A stretch of DNA of 64,000 nt from JADKAV01 sp963732355 (GTDB lineage Bacteria; Actinomycetota; Actinomycetes; S36-B12; UBA10799), in contig CAVSZD010000007.1 in assembly GCA_963732355.1 (NCBI GenBank), positions 186,001-250,000 on the forward strand. The letters are read 5' to 3'. Both the position numbers and the translations under genes were made by a program. Positions 8,685 through 16,526 of this stretch are shown one piece after another (the stretch's first letter is position 1; each line of letters starts with the position of its first letter). Under the pieces are notes generated by a model. That model was not told the DNA's origin, made no database searches, and saw only the letters and a list, made by a program, of their open reading frames with translations.

Positions 8685-9125
8685 GTGATCCAGAGGCCCG
8701 CGCGGCACATCCAGCAGGGCTCGAACGACCCCGCCGAAGACCCATTGCCGCTCGGCACCCCCCGGCCCGCGCTCACGACGATCACCGTCAAGCGAACCGG
8801 AGCCGAGATCACCGCCACCGCGACGTTGACCCTGCGGGGTCAGTCCCTGACCGGCACCGCGACCCGCCACGACGGCGACCGGGAGCGAACAATCGCCTCG
8901 GCGACCTTGTCCGCGCTGTCGAACCTGCTGCCCGAAGGGGTGGATCTGGAGAGCTCACAGGTGATCGCAATCCCCGGGCGAACGGTGGCCGTCACCGTGG
9001 TGGAGTTCCCCGATGCGTCGGGGCAACACCAGCCCCTCGTAGGATCTGCACTAGTAAGAGGCGATGCAGAGGACGCGCTGGCCCGATCGGTGCTCAGTGC
9101 ACTCAATCGCCGACTCAATAGTTAG
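8685..9125 (+). CDS. Conserved-looking protein of unknown function
   Basis: 146 residues from GTG 8685; a -10-like TAGTGT at about 8672 would make this a leaderless start, and ATG 8661 is an upstream alternative. The product is soluble and rich in Thr and Ala, with beta-type stretches (TTITVKRTGAEITATATLTL) and a C-terminal AEDALARSVLSALNRRL helix. I see no catalytic motif. The gene ends 8 bp before the bL37 gene and may be cotranscribed with it. It could be a small binding or regulatory protein. Confidence 0.6.
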   Translation: MIQRPARHIQQGSNDPAEDPLPLGTPRPALTTITVKRTGAEITATATLTLRGQSLTGTATRHDGDRERTIASATLSALSNLLPEGVDLESSQVIAIPGRTVAVTVVEFPDASGQHQPLVGSALVRGDAEDALARSVLSALNRRLNS

Positions 9126-9133
9126 GAGCCACC

Positions 9134-9208
9134 ATGAGCAAGCGCGGTCGCAAGCGTCGTGCCCGTAAGAAGAGCAACTCCAACCACGGTCGCCGCCCCA
9201 ACGCCTGA
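9134..9208 (+). CDS. Ribosomal protein bL37
   Basis: 24 residues, MSKRGRKKR-like and very basic, ending NHGRRPNA, with TAGGAG just before ATG 9134. This is the actinobacterial bL37 pattern (mycobacterial form MAKRGRKKRDRK...KRPN), a tiny large-subunit protein seen in mycobacterial ribosome structures. It is commonly found close to the sigR/sigH-anti-sigma pair, as here. It is often missed by gene callers because of its size. Confidence 0.85.
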   Translation: MSKRGRKRRARKKSNSNHGRRPNA

Positions 9209-9212
9209 GGCT

Positions 9213-9476
9213 TCAGCCGCTGGTCGTGCGGAACGTAGCGATCCAGGAAACCACGCGTAGGCGCAACTGCTCAGGCGCTGCCTCGCAGGCGCATGCCTTC
9301 ACGCGCTGCCTGATGACCTCTTCCTCCTGGTACAGGTCCCGGCAGTGCGCACATGTCATCAAGTGCTCTTTGATGCGCCCGTACGCCTCGGCGTCGAGTT
9401 CGTGGTGCTGGTACTCGTAAAGATGCTTCGTGGTGTCATCGCACCCGCGCGGGTCAGCACAACCGCCGTCGTTCAT
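9213..9476 (-). CDS. rsrA: Zinc anti-sigma factor, RsrA/RshA family
   Basis: 87 residues with the ZAS zinc motif H-x3-C-x2-C in KEHLMTCAHC (about residues 37-46), plus cysteines C6 and C12 near the N-terminus and C62 and C64 behind the motif. In Streptomyces RsrA and Mycobacterium RshA such proteins hold SigR/SigH inactive until thiol oxidation expels zinc. It starts inside the last codons of sigR (4-bp overlap, 9473-9476), the standard arrangement for stoichiometric coexpression. It is convergent with bL37 with only 4 bp between. Confidence 0.9.
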   Translation of the reverse strand: MNDGGCADPRGCDDTTKHLYEYQHHELDAEAYGRIKEHLMTCAHCRDLYQEEEVIRQRVKACACEAAPEQLRLRVVSWIATFRTTSG

Positions 9477-10123
9477 GACCCCTCCCCTTGGTTCGGGATG
9501 AATCCTCGGTTGGTCGCATAGTCCTCGAGGCGTTCGCGCAATTGGCGCCGCCCGCGATGCAGTCGCGACATCACCGTGCCCACGGGAGTGCCCATGATCT
9601 CGGCGATCTCCTTATAGGCGAAACCTTCGACGTCGGCGTAATAGACCGCGAGGCGGTAGTCCTCACCGATGGAGGCAAGCGCGTCTTTGACGTCGGAATC
9701 TGGCAACCGGTCCAGCGCCTCGGCCTCTGCCGACCGCAGACCTCCGGCAGTATGCGAGGCCGCCCGGGCCATCTGCCAGTCCTCGACGTCATCGGCTGAG
9801 GACTGCTGCGGCTGGCGCTGCTTCTTGCGGTAAGTGTTGATGTAGGCGTTGGTCATGATCCGGAACAGCCACGCGCGCAGGTTCGTCCCCGGGGTGTAGG
9901 ACTTGAAGCCCTTGAATGCCCGTTCGACGGTCTCCTGGACCAGATCGCTGGCGTCATCGGGGTTGCGAGCCATGCGCAGGGCGCCAGCGTAGAGCGTGTC
10001 GAGCAGCGGAATGACCTCCGCCTCGAAACGCTCGGCCAGTTCCACTTCGCTGTCCGCCATGATTCGAGAGCCTAGTGCGCCGACCCCGTCGACGATGGTC
10101 CTCGGGTCGTCCAGAAGGAGCAT
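9473..10123 (-). CDS. sigR: ECF sigma factor SigR/SigH (thiol-oxidative stress)
   Basis: About 216 residues. Region 2 reads YAGALRMARNPDDASDLVQETVERAFKGF, with NLRAWLFRIMTNAYINTYRK; region 4 has GFAYKEIAEIMGTPVGTVMSRLHRGR. ATG 10123 is preferred because GGAGG lies 5 bases upstream; GTG 10129 overlaps that site, and ATG 10060 (MADSEVELAERF) would give the shorter form typical of many SigR proteins, so two products are possible. A consensus SigR-type promoter lies just upstream, implying autoregulation. It is followed directly by its anti-sigma gene. Confidence 0.93.
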   Translation of the reverse strand: MLLLDDPRTIVDGVGALGSRIMADSEVELAERFEAEVIPLLDTLYAGALRMARNPDDASDLVQETVERAFKGFKSYTPGTNLRAWLFRIMTNAYINTYRKKQRQPQQSSADDVEDWQMARAASHTAGGLRSAEAEALDRLPDSDVKDALASIGEDYRLAVYYADVEGFAYKEIAEIMGTPVGTVMSRLHRGRRQLRERLEDYATNRGFIPNQGEGS

Positions 10124-10150
10124 TCCCACCTCCGCGTGTGCATCACCGGC

Positions 10151-10180
10151 GTAAACACCCGATTACGCTGCGGCATTCCC
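10151..10180 (-). promoter_or_regulatory. SigR-type promoter upstream of sigR
   Basis: On the minus strand GGGAAT (10180-10175) is followed after exactly 18 bases by GTTTAC (10156-10151), matching the established SigR/SigH consensus GGAAT-N18/19-GTT. The predicted start of transcription is near 10146, giving a leader of about 20 nt with GGAGG before ATG 10123. This is the positive feedback loop known for SigR systems. Confidence 0.85.
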
Positions 10181-10210
10181 GCCGCCCCTCGACTGCGCCC
10201 GCCGTTTGTC

Positions 10211-10323
10211 GCGTTGTTGCGGGTCGCGTTCCTCGCGTGTCGCGTTGTTGCTGGTTCTCAGGACACCGATCCAGCAACAACACGACATTCGGGCAGACGC
10301 TGCCGTAACAACGCAACAACCGG
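10211..10323. repeat. Nested palindromic element, copy 1
   Basis: Four arms: GCGTTGTTGCGG (10211-10222), TGTCGCGTTGTTGCTGG (10238-10254), its inverse CCAGCAACAACACGACA (10271-10287) and CCGTAACAACGC (10303-10314), followed by AACAACCGG. Inner arms pair 16 of 17 and outer arms 11 of 12. The gaps are 15, 16 and 15 nt. The same arms with the same spacing recur at 54380-54492, where the gap sequences are different. It lies between the sigR promoter and the end of the hydrolase gene. Confidence 0.85.
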
Positions 10324-10331
10324 CCCCCGGT

Positions 10332-10898
10332 TCAGCCGAAGAACCCCGCCACCGCCGCGACCACCTGGTCCAGGCCCTTGCGCAGGGAGTGGTCACCGGG
10401 CACGGCCACCAGATCCAGCCCCGGCGGGAACTCCTCGGGCCGCCCGAAGGGGTCGCTCTGACCTTGAACCACCAGCAGCGGCACGTCCACGGTCAATTCC
10501 GAGGCCCGTGAGCGCTCCGGTTTGCCGGGCGGGTGCAGAGGGAAGGCCAGCGCCACAACCGCCGAAGCCCCCGTCACGCCCGCCGTGCGGCATGCGACCC
10601 GGGCACCGGCCGAGCGCCCCCCAACGACGAAGGGACCCTCCAACCCGGCCACCGACTCGATCCAGGCGGCGTCCAGAACCGGCGGCGCGGAGGCCACCTT
10701 CTTGCCGGCCACCTTCCACGGCTGCTCGTGCAGCAACACCGTGACCCCCACCTGCGGCAACCGCAACGCCAGCGCCTCCAGATCCGGGGCCAGCCCACCT
10801 CCCCCAGCGCCGTGGCCCAGGACGAGCGTCGCGCGCGGGCTGTTCGCCGGGTACTCCACAAACCGCGCGGGCCCCTTACTGGTCAGAACCTCGATCAT
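10332..10898 (-). CDS. Alpha/beta hydrolase of the KANL3/Tex30-like family
   Basis: 188 residues from ATG 10898; the longer frame upstream is SRAP shadow. Visible parts are the oxyanion-type LVLGHGAGGGG near residue 30, the nucleophile elbow GGRSAGARVA (G-x-S-x-G) and the C-terminal PGDHSLRKG with the likely catalytic His. It resembles the short 'alpha/beta family hydrolase' proteins common in actinobacteria; the substrate is unknown. It overlaps the upstream SRAP gene by 4 bp (ATGA), so the two are probably one transcription unit. Confidence 0.85.
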   Translation of the reverse strand: MIEVLTSKGPARFVEYPANSPRATLVLGHGAGGGGLAPDLEALALRLPQVGVTVLLHEQPWKVAGKKVASAPPVLDAAWIESVAGLEGPFVVGGRSAGARVACRTAGVTGASAVVALAFPLHPPGKPERSRASELTVDVPLLVVQGQSDPFGRPEEFPPGLDLVAVPGDHSLRKGLDQVVAAVAGFFG

Positions 10899-11572
10899 GA
10901 CGCCGGCAGCGGGTCGAGCAGTTGGGGACCGTTGTGCCGCACGTTGTTCACCTCGGTGCTGACCGGGTAGGCCTCCAAACCCGTGGACATCGCCGGGACC
11001 GCCATGTCGGGGGTGGGCACGTTCTCGGGGTCCAACCAGCCGGTCCAGTGTTCGCGCGGGATCAGCAACGGCATGCGGTCGTGAATCTGCCCGAGGTCGT
11101 CGGTCGCCGAGGTCGTCAGCACACACGTGGTGACCAACCAGTCCTCGCCGTCCTTCCAGAACTCGTACAGCCCGGCCATGGCCAGCGAAGCGCCATCCGG
11201 GCGATGGATGAAGAACGGCTGCTTCGGGCCCTCCCCGGCGTACCACTCGTAATAGCCGTCGGCGGGCAGCAAACACCGCCGCTTCGCCCACGCCCTGCGG
11301 AAGGAGGGCTTCTCGGCGGCCGTCTCTATGCGCGCGTTGATCATCTTGTTGCCGATCTTCGGGTCCTTGGCCCACGAGGGAACCAAACCCCACTTCGCCA
11401 CGCGTAACTGCCGCTCGATCGCCTCGTCGCCGGGGCGGTCCACGACCATGTAGACCTTCTTGCTGGGCGCGACGTTGAAGTCCTCCGGCAGCCGCTCATC
11501 CGGCGGCCTGGCCACCTCGAACTCCTCAACCAGCGACGCCACGTCCTTGGCCGCGGCATACCTTCCGCACAT
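10895..11572 (-). CDS. SRAP-domain abasic-site protein (YedK/HMCES family)
   Basis: 225 residues if started at MCGRYAAAKDV (ATG 11572), which is right because the family's catalytic Cys must be residue 2 after Met removal; the frame extends 6 codons upstream without reason. It has WGLVPSWAKD, NARIETAAEKPSFRRA, RRCLLPADGYYEWY and a C-terminal HDRMPLL with the conserved His. SRAP proteins crosslink abasic sites in single-stranded DNA to shield them. M. tuberculosis carries an SRAP gene (Rv3226c) just before aroA, as in this order. Confidence 0.92.
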   Translation of the reverse strand: MCGRYAAAKDVASLVEEFEVARPPDERLPEDFNVAPSKKVYMVVDRPGDEAIERQLRVAKWGLVPSWAKDPKIGNKMINARIETAAEKPSFRRAWAKRRCLLPADGYYEWYAGEGPKQPFFIHRPDGASLAMAGLYEFWKDGEDWLVTTCVLTTSATDDLGQIHDRMPLLIPREHWTGWLDPENVPTPDMAVPAMSTGLEAYPVSTEVNNVRHNGPQLLDPLPAS

Positions 11573-11593
11573 GCGTCCATCTGACCACAAACG

Positions 11594-12868
11594 TCACAGC
11601 CGGGTCAGCGCCTCTTTCAGCATTAGCGCCAGACCCTCGGCCTCGGGGACCTGAGCCGGATCGGCCACAACACTGAGCGTCAACTCGCCCGCGTAGGACA
11701 GCACGTCGAAACTGACACCGACATTGCCCGGATTCACCGCGATCGGCACTATGCGCTCAAGTGGACGACCGTCGATGCGCACCTGCTGACCAGGACCACG
11801 CAGATTGGTCTCAAAGGTGTGCACCAGCCTCTGCCGATCAACGAAGAACTGGGCCAGGTGTAGGGCGCCCAACCCCCGGAAGACCCAGCTCAGGATCATC
11901 GATGAACTACCGCGTGAGCCCTGCTTGGCAGCATGCGTACGCGCAGCGATGTGGCTCAACTGCTGCTGCGCGTCCAGACCTCTCGGAACCGCCACAGGCA
12001 CTGCCCCGACCTGGTTGCCGAGGTCATCACCGGCGCCACGCATGGAGATCGGCACCGACACGACCAACTCCGGCGGGCGCTCGCCCCGGGCGTCCAGCAA
12101 CTCGAACAACCCCTGGCACACCGCACGCAGCACCACGTCGTTGACCGTCACGCGGTGCTGATGGGCGTACTCGATGACGGGCGCGAGTGGCACACCAGCC
12201 ACCGCCACGACCCTGCGGGAACTCGTGCTCCCGGTGATGGAGGTCGGCTCGATGAATCGGGGGCGTCCGCCCACTCCCAGTTCACGCACACCCGCTGCCG
12301 CCGCTCGAAGACCGCGAGCAACATGACCAAGCGCCTCGCGACGTGACCGCGCAGCGTCATGACGCAACTGACTGGAGGTCGGCGCTGGGCTGGCCACGAC
12401 GGGTGGGGCGGAAATCCCGTCGACCAGCGAGGCCAGCATCGCGAGCCCACCCATTCCATCGGCCAGCACGTGGTGGACCACCAGAACGATGCCCAACCGC
12501 CCGTCCGCCAGCGCACACCAGCGCATGGCCCACAGTGGCCGGTCCATCGGGAGCCGCTGGCAGACGACGCGCGCGGCGGCCGCGACCAACTGCGGCTCAT
12601 CCCCCGCCTCGATCTGTGCCACATGCGCCGACACGCTGAACCACGGGTCGTCGCTCCAATAGGGCCGCCCGGCGCCCAGCGGCGTACGGTTCAACCGCTG
12701 CCGCATACGTCCGATGCTTGCCAGCCGTTGCGCCACGACCTGTGCGCTACTGCGCGGATCACCCTCGCCGCCCAGCAGCAGGACCGCACAGATGTTCATG
12801 GGCACCTGTCCTCGATCAGTGGCCAGAGTCGTCAGGTCGTTGGCGCTGAGTCGCTGGATGCCCGCCAC
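11594..12868 (-). CDS. Wax ester synthase/diacylglycerol acyltransferase (WS/DGAT)
   Basis: 424 residues from GTG 12868 (VAGIQRLSANDLTTL); frames upstream would run into aroA. The acyltransferase motif HHVLADG (HHxxxDG) lies near residue 140, and the C-terminal half has the NDVVLRAVCQGL and GNQVGAVPVAVP blocks typical of the WS/DGAT C domain. Such enzymes join fatty acyl-CoA to alcohols or diacylglycerol, making storage wax or triacylglycerol in actinomycetes. It is divergent from aroA with 51 bp between. Confidence 0.88.
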   Translation of the reverse strand: MAGIQRLSANDLTTLATDRGQVPMNICAVLLLGGEGDPRSSAQVVAQRLASIGRMRQRLNRTPLGAGRPYWSDDPWFSVSAHVAQIEAGDEPQLVAAAARVVCQRLPMDRPLWAMRWCALADGRLGIVLVVHHVLADGMGGLAMLASLVDGISAPPVVASPAPTSSQLRHDAARSRREALGHVARGLRAAAAGVRELGVGGRPRFIEPTSITGSTSSRRVVAVAGVPLAPVIEYAHQHRVTVNDVVLRAVCQGLFELLDARGERPPELVVSVPISMRGAGDDLGNQVGAVPVAVPRGLDAQQQLSHIAARTHAAKQGSRGSSSMILSWVFRGLGALHLAQFFVDRQRLVHTFETNLRGPGQQVRIDGRPLERIVPIAVNPGNVGVSFDVLSYAGELTLSVVADPAQVPEAEGLALMLKEALTRL

Positions 12869-12919
12869 AGGCCCATTGTCCGTGCAGGTGCGCGCGGTTG
12901 TCGCAACTAGGCTTACAGG

Positions 12920-14176
12920 ATGCAGACGTGGGCCGCTCCTCACTCCCGAGGACGTTTCCAGGCGGTCATTGAGGTCCCCGGCTCCAAGTCGATGACCAAC
13001 CGCGCGCTGGTCCTGGCCGCGCTGGCCGGTGGGCGCAGCACCCTGTCCGGATGGCTCAAAGCCCGGGACACGACCTTGATGATCGAAGGGCTGCGGGCGC
13101 TCGGCGCGCACATCAGCGAGGAGCCAGAACACCTCGTCGTCCAAGCCGGACCCCTACGCAGCGGACGCGTCGAGTGCGGCCTGGCCGGAACCGTGATGCG
13201 CTTCCTGCCCCCCGTGGCCGCCATGGCACCCGGCGACGTCGAGTTCACCGGCGACCCCCAAGCCTCCGCCCGGCCATTGACCCCGATGCTGCAAGCACTG
13301 CGCGACCTCGGCGCACGGATCACCGGCGACCAGTTGCCCTTCACAGTCCACGGCACGGGGTCGCTGCGCGGCGGGACCGTGACGCTGGACGCGTCGGCCT
13401 CAAGCCAGTTCGTCAGCGGTCTGCTGCTGTCCGCAGCGGCCATGCAGCGGGGCCTGCTGATGCGCCACGCCGGTCCGCCGCTGCCGTCGGCGCCACACAT
13501 CGAGATGACGATGGCCATGCTCGCCGAGGTCGGGATCCCAGTCCTCGCCGAAGGTGACCAGTGGGAGGTGGCCCCCGGGCCGATCGCGGCTCACGCCTGG
13601 GTCATCGAACCGGACCTGTCCAACGCCGGCCCGTTCCTGGCAGCCGCCGTCGCCACCGGGTCGCGCGTAACCATCGCCAAGTGGCCCAAGCACACCACGC
13701 AGGCCGGCGACTATTGGCGCCACTTCCTGTCCGACCTCGGCGCCGGCGTCGTCCTGGACGATGCCGGGCTACACGTGGAGGGCCCCAACGGACACGAGGG
13801 TTTCACCGTCGATCTGCGCGCCGTCGGGGAACTGACCCCCACCATCGCCGCGCTGGCCGCCCTGGCCGACTCCCCCAGCACCATCACCGGCATCGGGCAC
13901 CTGCGCGGCCATGAGACCGACCGGTTGCGGGCGATCGCCACCGAACTGCGCAAGGTGGGCGTCAAGGTCGTCGAGCAGGAGGACGGTTTGACCATCAACC
14001 CCGCTGGGCGTGTGTCCGCCAGCGGCGTGGCGATGCAGACTTACGCCGACCACCGGATGGCCACCATGGCCGCGATCCTGGCCCTGCGGATCGAGGGGCT
14101 GCGGGTTGAAGACCCACAGACAACGACCAAGACCATGCCCGATTTCGTGGGGCAGTGGGAGGCGATGCTCGGGTGA
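12920..14176 (+). CDS. aroA: 3-phosphoshikimate 1-carboxyvinyltransferase (EPSP synthase)
   Basis: 418 residues, slightly short for the family. The N-terminal phosphate-binding PGSKSMTNRALVLAAL, the PEP-binding GLAGTVMRFLPP, SSQFVSGLLLSA and the C-terminal YADHRMATMAA blocks are all present. It converts shikimate-3-phosphate and PEP to EPSP for aromatic amino acid synthesis. The ATG start gives MQTWAAPHSRGRF, like mycobacterial AroA. Its stop overlaps the GTG of rsgA by 4 bp. Confidence 0.97.
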   Translation: MQTWAAPHSRGRFQAVIEVPGSKSMTNRALVLAALAGGRSTLSGWLKARDTTLMIEGLRALGAHISEEPEHLVVQAGPLRSGRVECGLAGTVMRFLPPVAAMAPGDVEFTGDPQASARPLTPMLQALRDLGARITGDQLPFTVHGTGSLRGGTVTLDASASSQFVSGLLLSAAAMQRGLLMRHAGPPLPSAPHIEMTMAMLAEVGIPVLAEGDQWEVAPGPIAAHAWVIEPDLSNAGPFLAAAVATGSRVTIAKWPKHTTQAGDYWRHFLSDLGAGVVLDDAGLHVEGPNGHEGFTVDLRAVGELTPTIAALAALADSPSTITGIGHLRGHETDRLRAIATELRKVGVKVVEQEDGLTINPAGRVSASGVAMQTYADHRMATMAAILALRIEGLRVEDPQTTTKTMPDFVGQWEAMLG

Positions 14177-15156
14177 GCCGCCGCGATTGGGATGAGGACG
14201 ACGTCCGGGTGCGCCCGGGCCGCAGCACCCGGCCCCGCAGCAAGGTCCGTCCGGACTTCTCCGATGCCATCGCGGCCACGGTGATCGCGGTGGACCGCGG
14301 CCGGTTCACCTGTGCAGCCGGGGACGCGCTGGTCATGGCGGTGCGTGCCCGGCACCTGGGCCGCAAGGGGCTCGTGGTCGGCGATCGGGTCGGCATCGAT
14401 GGGCCGCTGCCCGACAACGACGACACCCTGGTGCGCATAGTGCGCCGTGAGCCCCGCCGCACCGAACTGCGCCGGACCGCCGATGACACCGACCCCACCG
14501 AACGTGTGATCGTGGCCAACGCCGACCAGATGGGGATCGTCGCATCCTTGGCCGATCCCGAGCCGAGCTTCGGTTTCATCGACCGCTGCCTGGTGGCGGC
14601 CTTCGACGCCGGAATCGCCCCCCTGCTGATCCTTACCAAGGGCGACCTCGCCACCTCCGAGGAGGTGCTGTCCCTCTACCCCGGCTCCGGCTTCCCGGCC
14701 ATTGAGGTGCACCGTCGCCCCGATCGGACCCTGGCGTTCCAAGGGCCCCTGCTGGAGATGCTCAGCGGGCGTACCACCGTGCTGGTGGGTCACTCCGGAG
14801 TCGGTAAGTCCACGCTGGTCAACGCTCTGGTCCCGCAGGCCGATCGTGCGGTCGGTTCGGTCAACACGGTCACGGGCCGGGGTCGGCACACCTCGACCTC
14901 GGCCTACGGCTTCCCCTACCGTGGCGGGCTTCTCATCGACACCCCCGGCGTGCGGTCCTTCGGTTTGGCCCACGTGGACGTCAACCGGGTGATCCACGCC
15001 TTCCCGGATCTCGAGCCCGGGACCGCCGGTTGCCCGCGAGGTTGTACCCATGACGAGCCCGACTGCGGTCTGGACGAGTTCGCCGCGGCCAACGGCGTGG
15101 ACCCCGCCCGGGTGGCGTCCATGCGCCGGCTGCTGGCCTCGATGCGCGAGGAGTAG
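14173..15156 (+). CDS. rsgA: Ribosome small-subunit GTPase RsgA
   Basis: 327 residues from GTG 14173, coupled to aroA by a GTGA overlap. This is the circularly permuted GTPase that helps mature the 30S subunit: an N-terminal OB fold (residues about 35-110), then G4 LTKGDL, G1 GHSGVGKST, the GRGRHTST switch and G3 DTPG, and a zinc segment with C-P-R-G-C-T-H and a following cysteine in DCGL. The aroA-rsgA pair is also seen in mycobacteria (Rv3227-Rv3228). Confidence 0.95.
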   Translation: MSRRDWDEDDVRVRPGRSTRPRSKVRPDFSDAIAATVIAVDRGRFTCAAGDALVMAVRARHLGRKGLVVGDRVGIDGPLPDNDDTLVRIVRREPRRTELRRTADDTDPTERVIVANADQMGIVASLADPEPSFGFIDRCLVAAFDAGIAPLLILTKGDLATSEEVLSLYPGSGFPAIEVHRRPDRTLAFQGPLLEMLSGRTTVLVGHSGVGKSTLVNALVPQADRAVGSVNTVTGRGRHTSTSAYGFPYRGGLLIDTPGVRSFGLAHVDVNRVIHAFPDLEPGTAGCPRGCTHDEPDCGLDEFAAANGVDPARVASMRRLLASMREE

Positions 15157-15594
15157 TCAGCCCCAGACGGACTTGGCCCCGGAATCCCCTGTCCGGTAGA
15201 TCCAGTAACCGGTGGCCAGCACAGCCACGACCGTCATGAGCGCCACCACGATGCCGAGAAGTCCTCGGCCGGAACGTCGGTCGCCGAGCCAGAGAACGGT
15301 GATCAGGATCGCCTGAACGCCTGCGAACAGCGGCATGAGGTCGCCGGATTCCACGTGCAGGGCCGAGACGCTCTCATCCTTGGCCAACATCTCCCCGGTC
15401 TCCTTGGCGACAAGACTCGCGCCCAGAGCCGCCCACGCCAGAATGGCCACCAACGGCCCGAACCGGACACTGAACCGCGGCACGATGACCATCAGGATTG
15501 CCAGAACCCCGGCCAGTGGCACCAGAACCACAGCGGCATGCACGACGAGGGGATGAAGGGGCAGGCCATTGACCGACTCAGGTAGGAATTCCAC
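15157..15594 (-). CDS. DUF2231-type membrane protein
   Basis: About 145 residues with four hydrophobic segments. FLPESVNGLPLHPLVVHAAVVLVPLAGVL near the start is the 'LHPLVVHFPI' signature of DUF2231, whose function is unknown. I prefer GTG 15594 because the ATG at 15660 would put the first 22 residues inside a strong palindrome (15620-15668); neither start has a clear ribosome site. It is convergent with rsgA, with no gap between the two stops, and divergent from hisN. Confidence 0.8.
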   Translation of the reverse strand: MEFLPESVNGLPLHPLVVHAAVVLVPLAGVLAILMVIVPRFSVRFGPLVAILAWAALGASLVAKETGEMLAKDESVSALHVESGDLMPLFAGVQAILITVLWLGDRRSGRGLLGIVVALMTVVAVLATGYWIYRTGDSGAKSVWG

Positions 15595-15619
15595 GAGGTA
15601 AGCCTGCCATGAACGAGTT

Positions 15620-15668
15620 CGGCCCGGTTGAACGGGAACTCCCCCGCCGTCCCCGTTCAACCGGGCCG
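15620..15668. repeat. Perfect 17-bp inverted repeat between divergent genes
   Basis: Arms CGGCCCGGTTGAACGGG (15620-15636) and its exact complement (15652-15668) flank a 15-nt loop. It lies between the DUF2231 and hisN starts, where a terminator would not be expected, so an operator or leader hairpin of the DUF2231 transcript is possible. Confidence 0.8.
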
Positions 15669-15750
15669 CAACTACAAAATGCCTGCCTTAGTAAAGGTAC
15701 CGAACGAATGGTTCCGTATTCCACCCGGGTGACCGAATAGTCACTCTGCG

Positions 15751-15756
15751 CATAAT
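15751..15756 (+). promoter_or_regulatory. Likely -10 element for leaderless hisN
   Basis: CATAAT ends 8 nt before GTG 15765, the spacing expected when transcription begins at the start codon itself. No Shine-Dalgarno sequence precedes the GTG. The -35 region is unclear. Confidence 0.5.
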
Positions 15757-15764
15757 CTGAGCAC

Positions 15765-16526
15765 GTGACCGATCTCGAACTCGCCTTGCAACTCGCCGAC
15801 CTCGCCGACGAGGTGAGCATGGCCAGATACGGCCAGGCCGACCTGCAGGTGACCACAAAACCGGACATGACCCCGGTCAGCGACGCCGACCAGTCGGTGG
15901 AACGCACACTCCGGGAACGGCTCGCCCAAGCCCGCCCCGAAGACACCCTGCTGGGTGAGGAGTACGGCGGCAGCATGGGTGAGGGCCGGGCCTGGGTGCT
16001 GGACCCGATCGACGGCACGAAGAACTTCGTGCGCCGGGTCCCCGTCTGGGCAACACTGATCGCCCTGACGGTGGACGGCGTGGCGACGGTGGGTGTGGTC
16101 AGCGCTCCGGCGCTGGGCAGGCGCTGGTGGGCGGCGCGCGGGGAGGGTTCCTGGCGAACCGAGAACGGCTCGACACCCCTGGCCAACCAGGTCAGCGCCG
16201 TGAGTGAACTTGGCGACGCATCCCTTTCTTACTCCGACGACGAAGGGTGGGAACGCCAGTCGTTCCTCACCCTGCGCGACTCGGTGTGGCGCAGTCGCGG
16301 CTACGGCGACTTCTGGTCACACGTCATGGTCGCCGAGGGTTGCGTGGACATCGCCTGCGAACCCACGCTGAACCTCTGGGACATGGCCGCGCTGGTTCCG
16401 GTGGTCGAAGAGGCAGGCGGGATCATGACGGGCTGGACCGGCGACCCGGCGCTGGAAGGGTCCTCGGCATTGACCAGCAACGGCCTGCTCCACGAAGAGG
16501 TACGCAGCATGCTCAGGCACGGCTGA
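15765..16526 (+). CDS. hisN: Histidinol-phosphatase, inositol monophosphatase family
   Basis: 253 residues. It shows the metal-binding IMPase motifs GEEYGG, DPIDGTKNF (about residue 83) and the second site WDMAALVPVVEEAGG near the C-terminus. The RVPVWATLIAL and YGDFWSHVMVAEG blocks are those of actinobacterial HisN, which removes phosphate from L-histidinol phosphate. A role as an inositol phosphatase cannot be excluded on motifs alone. Its 3' end is overlapped by the convergent membrane-protein frame. Confidence 0.85.
   Translation: MTDLELALQLADLADEVSMARYGQADLQVTTKPDMTPVSDADQSVERTLRERLAQARPEDTLLGEEYGGSMGEGRAWVLDPIDGTKNFVRRVPVWATLIALTVDGVATVGVVSAPALGRRWWAARGEGSWRTENGSTPLANQVSAVSELGDASLSYSDDEGWERQSFLTLRDSVWRSRGYGDFWSHVMVAEGCVDIACEPTLNLWDMAALVPVVEEAGGIMTGWTGDPALEGSSALTSNGLLHEEVRSMLRHG

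Noticed and set aside
12359..12910. 183-codon plus-strand frame
   Set aside because: It is antisense to WS/DGAT with the HHxxxDG motif; no ribosome site or family pattern.
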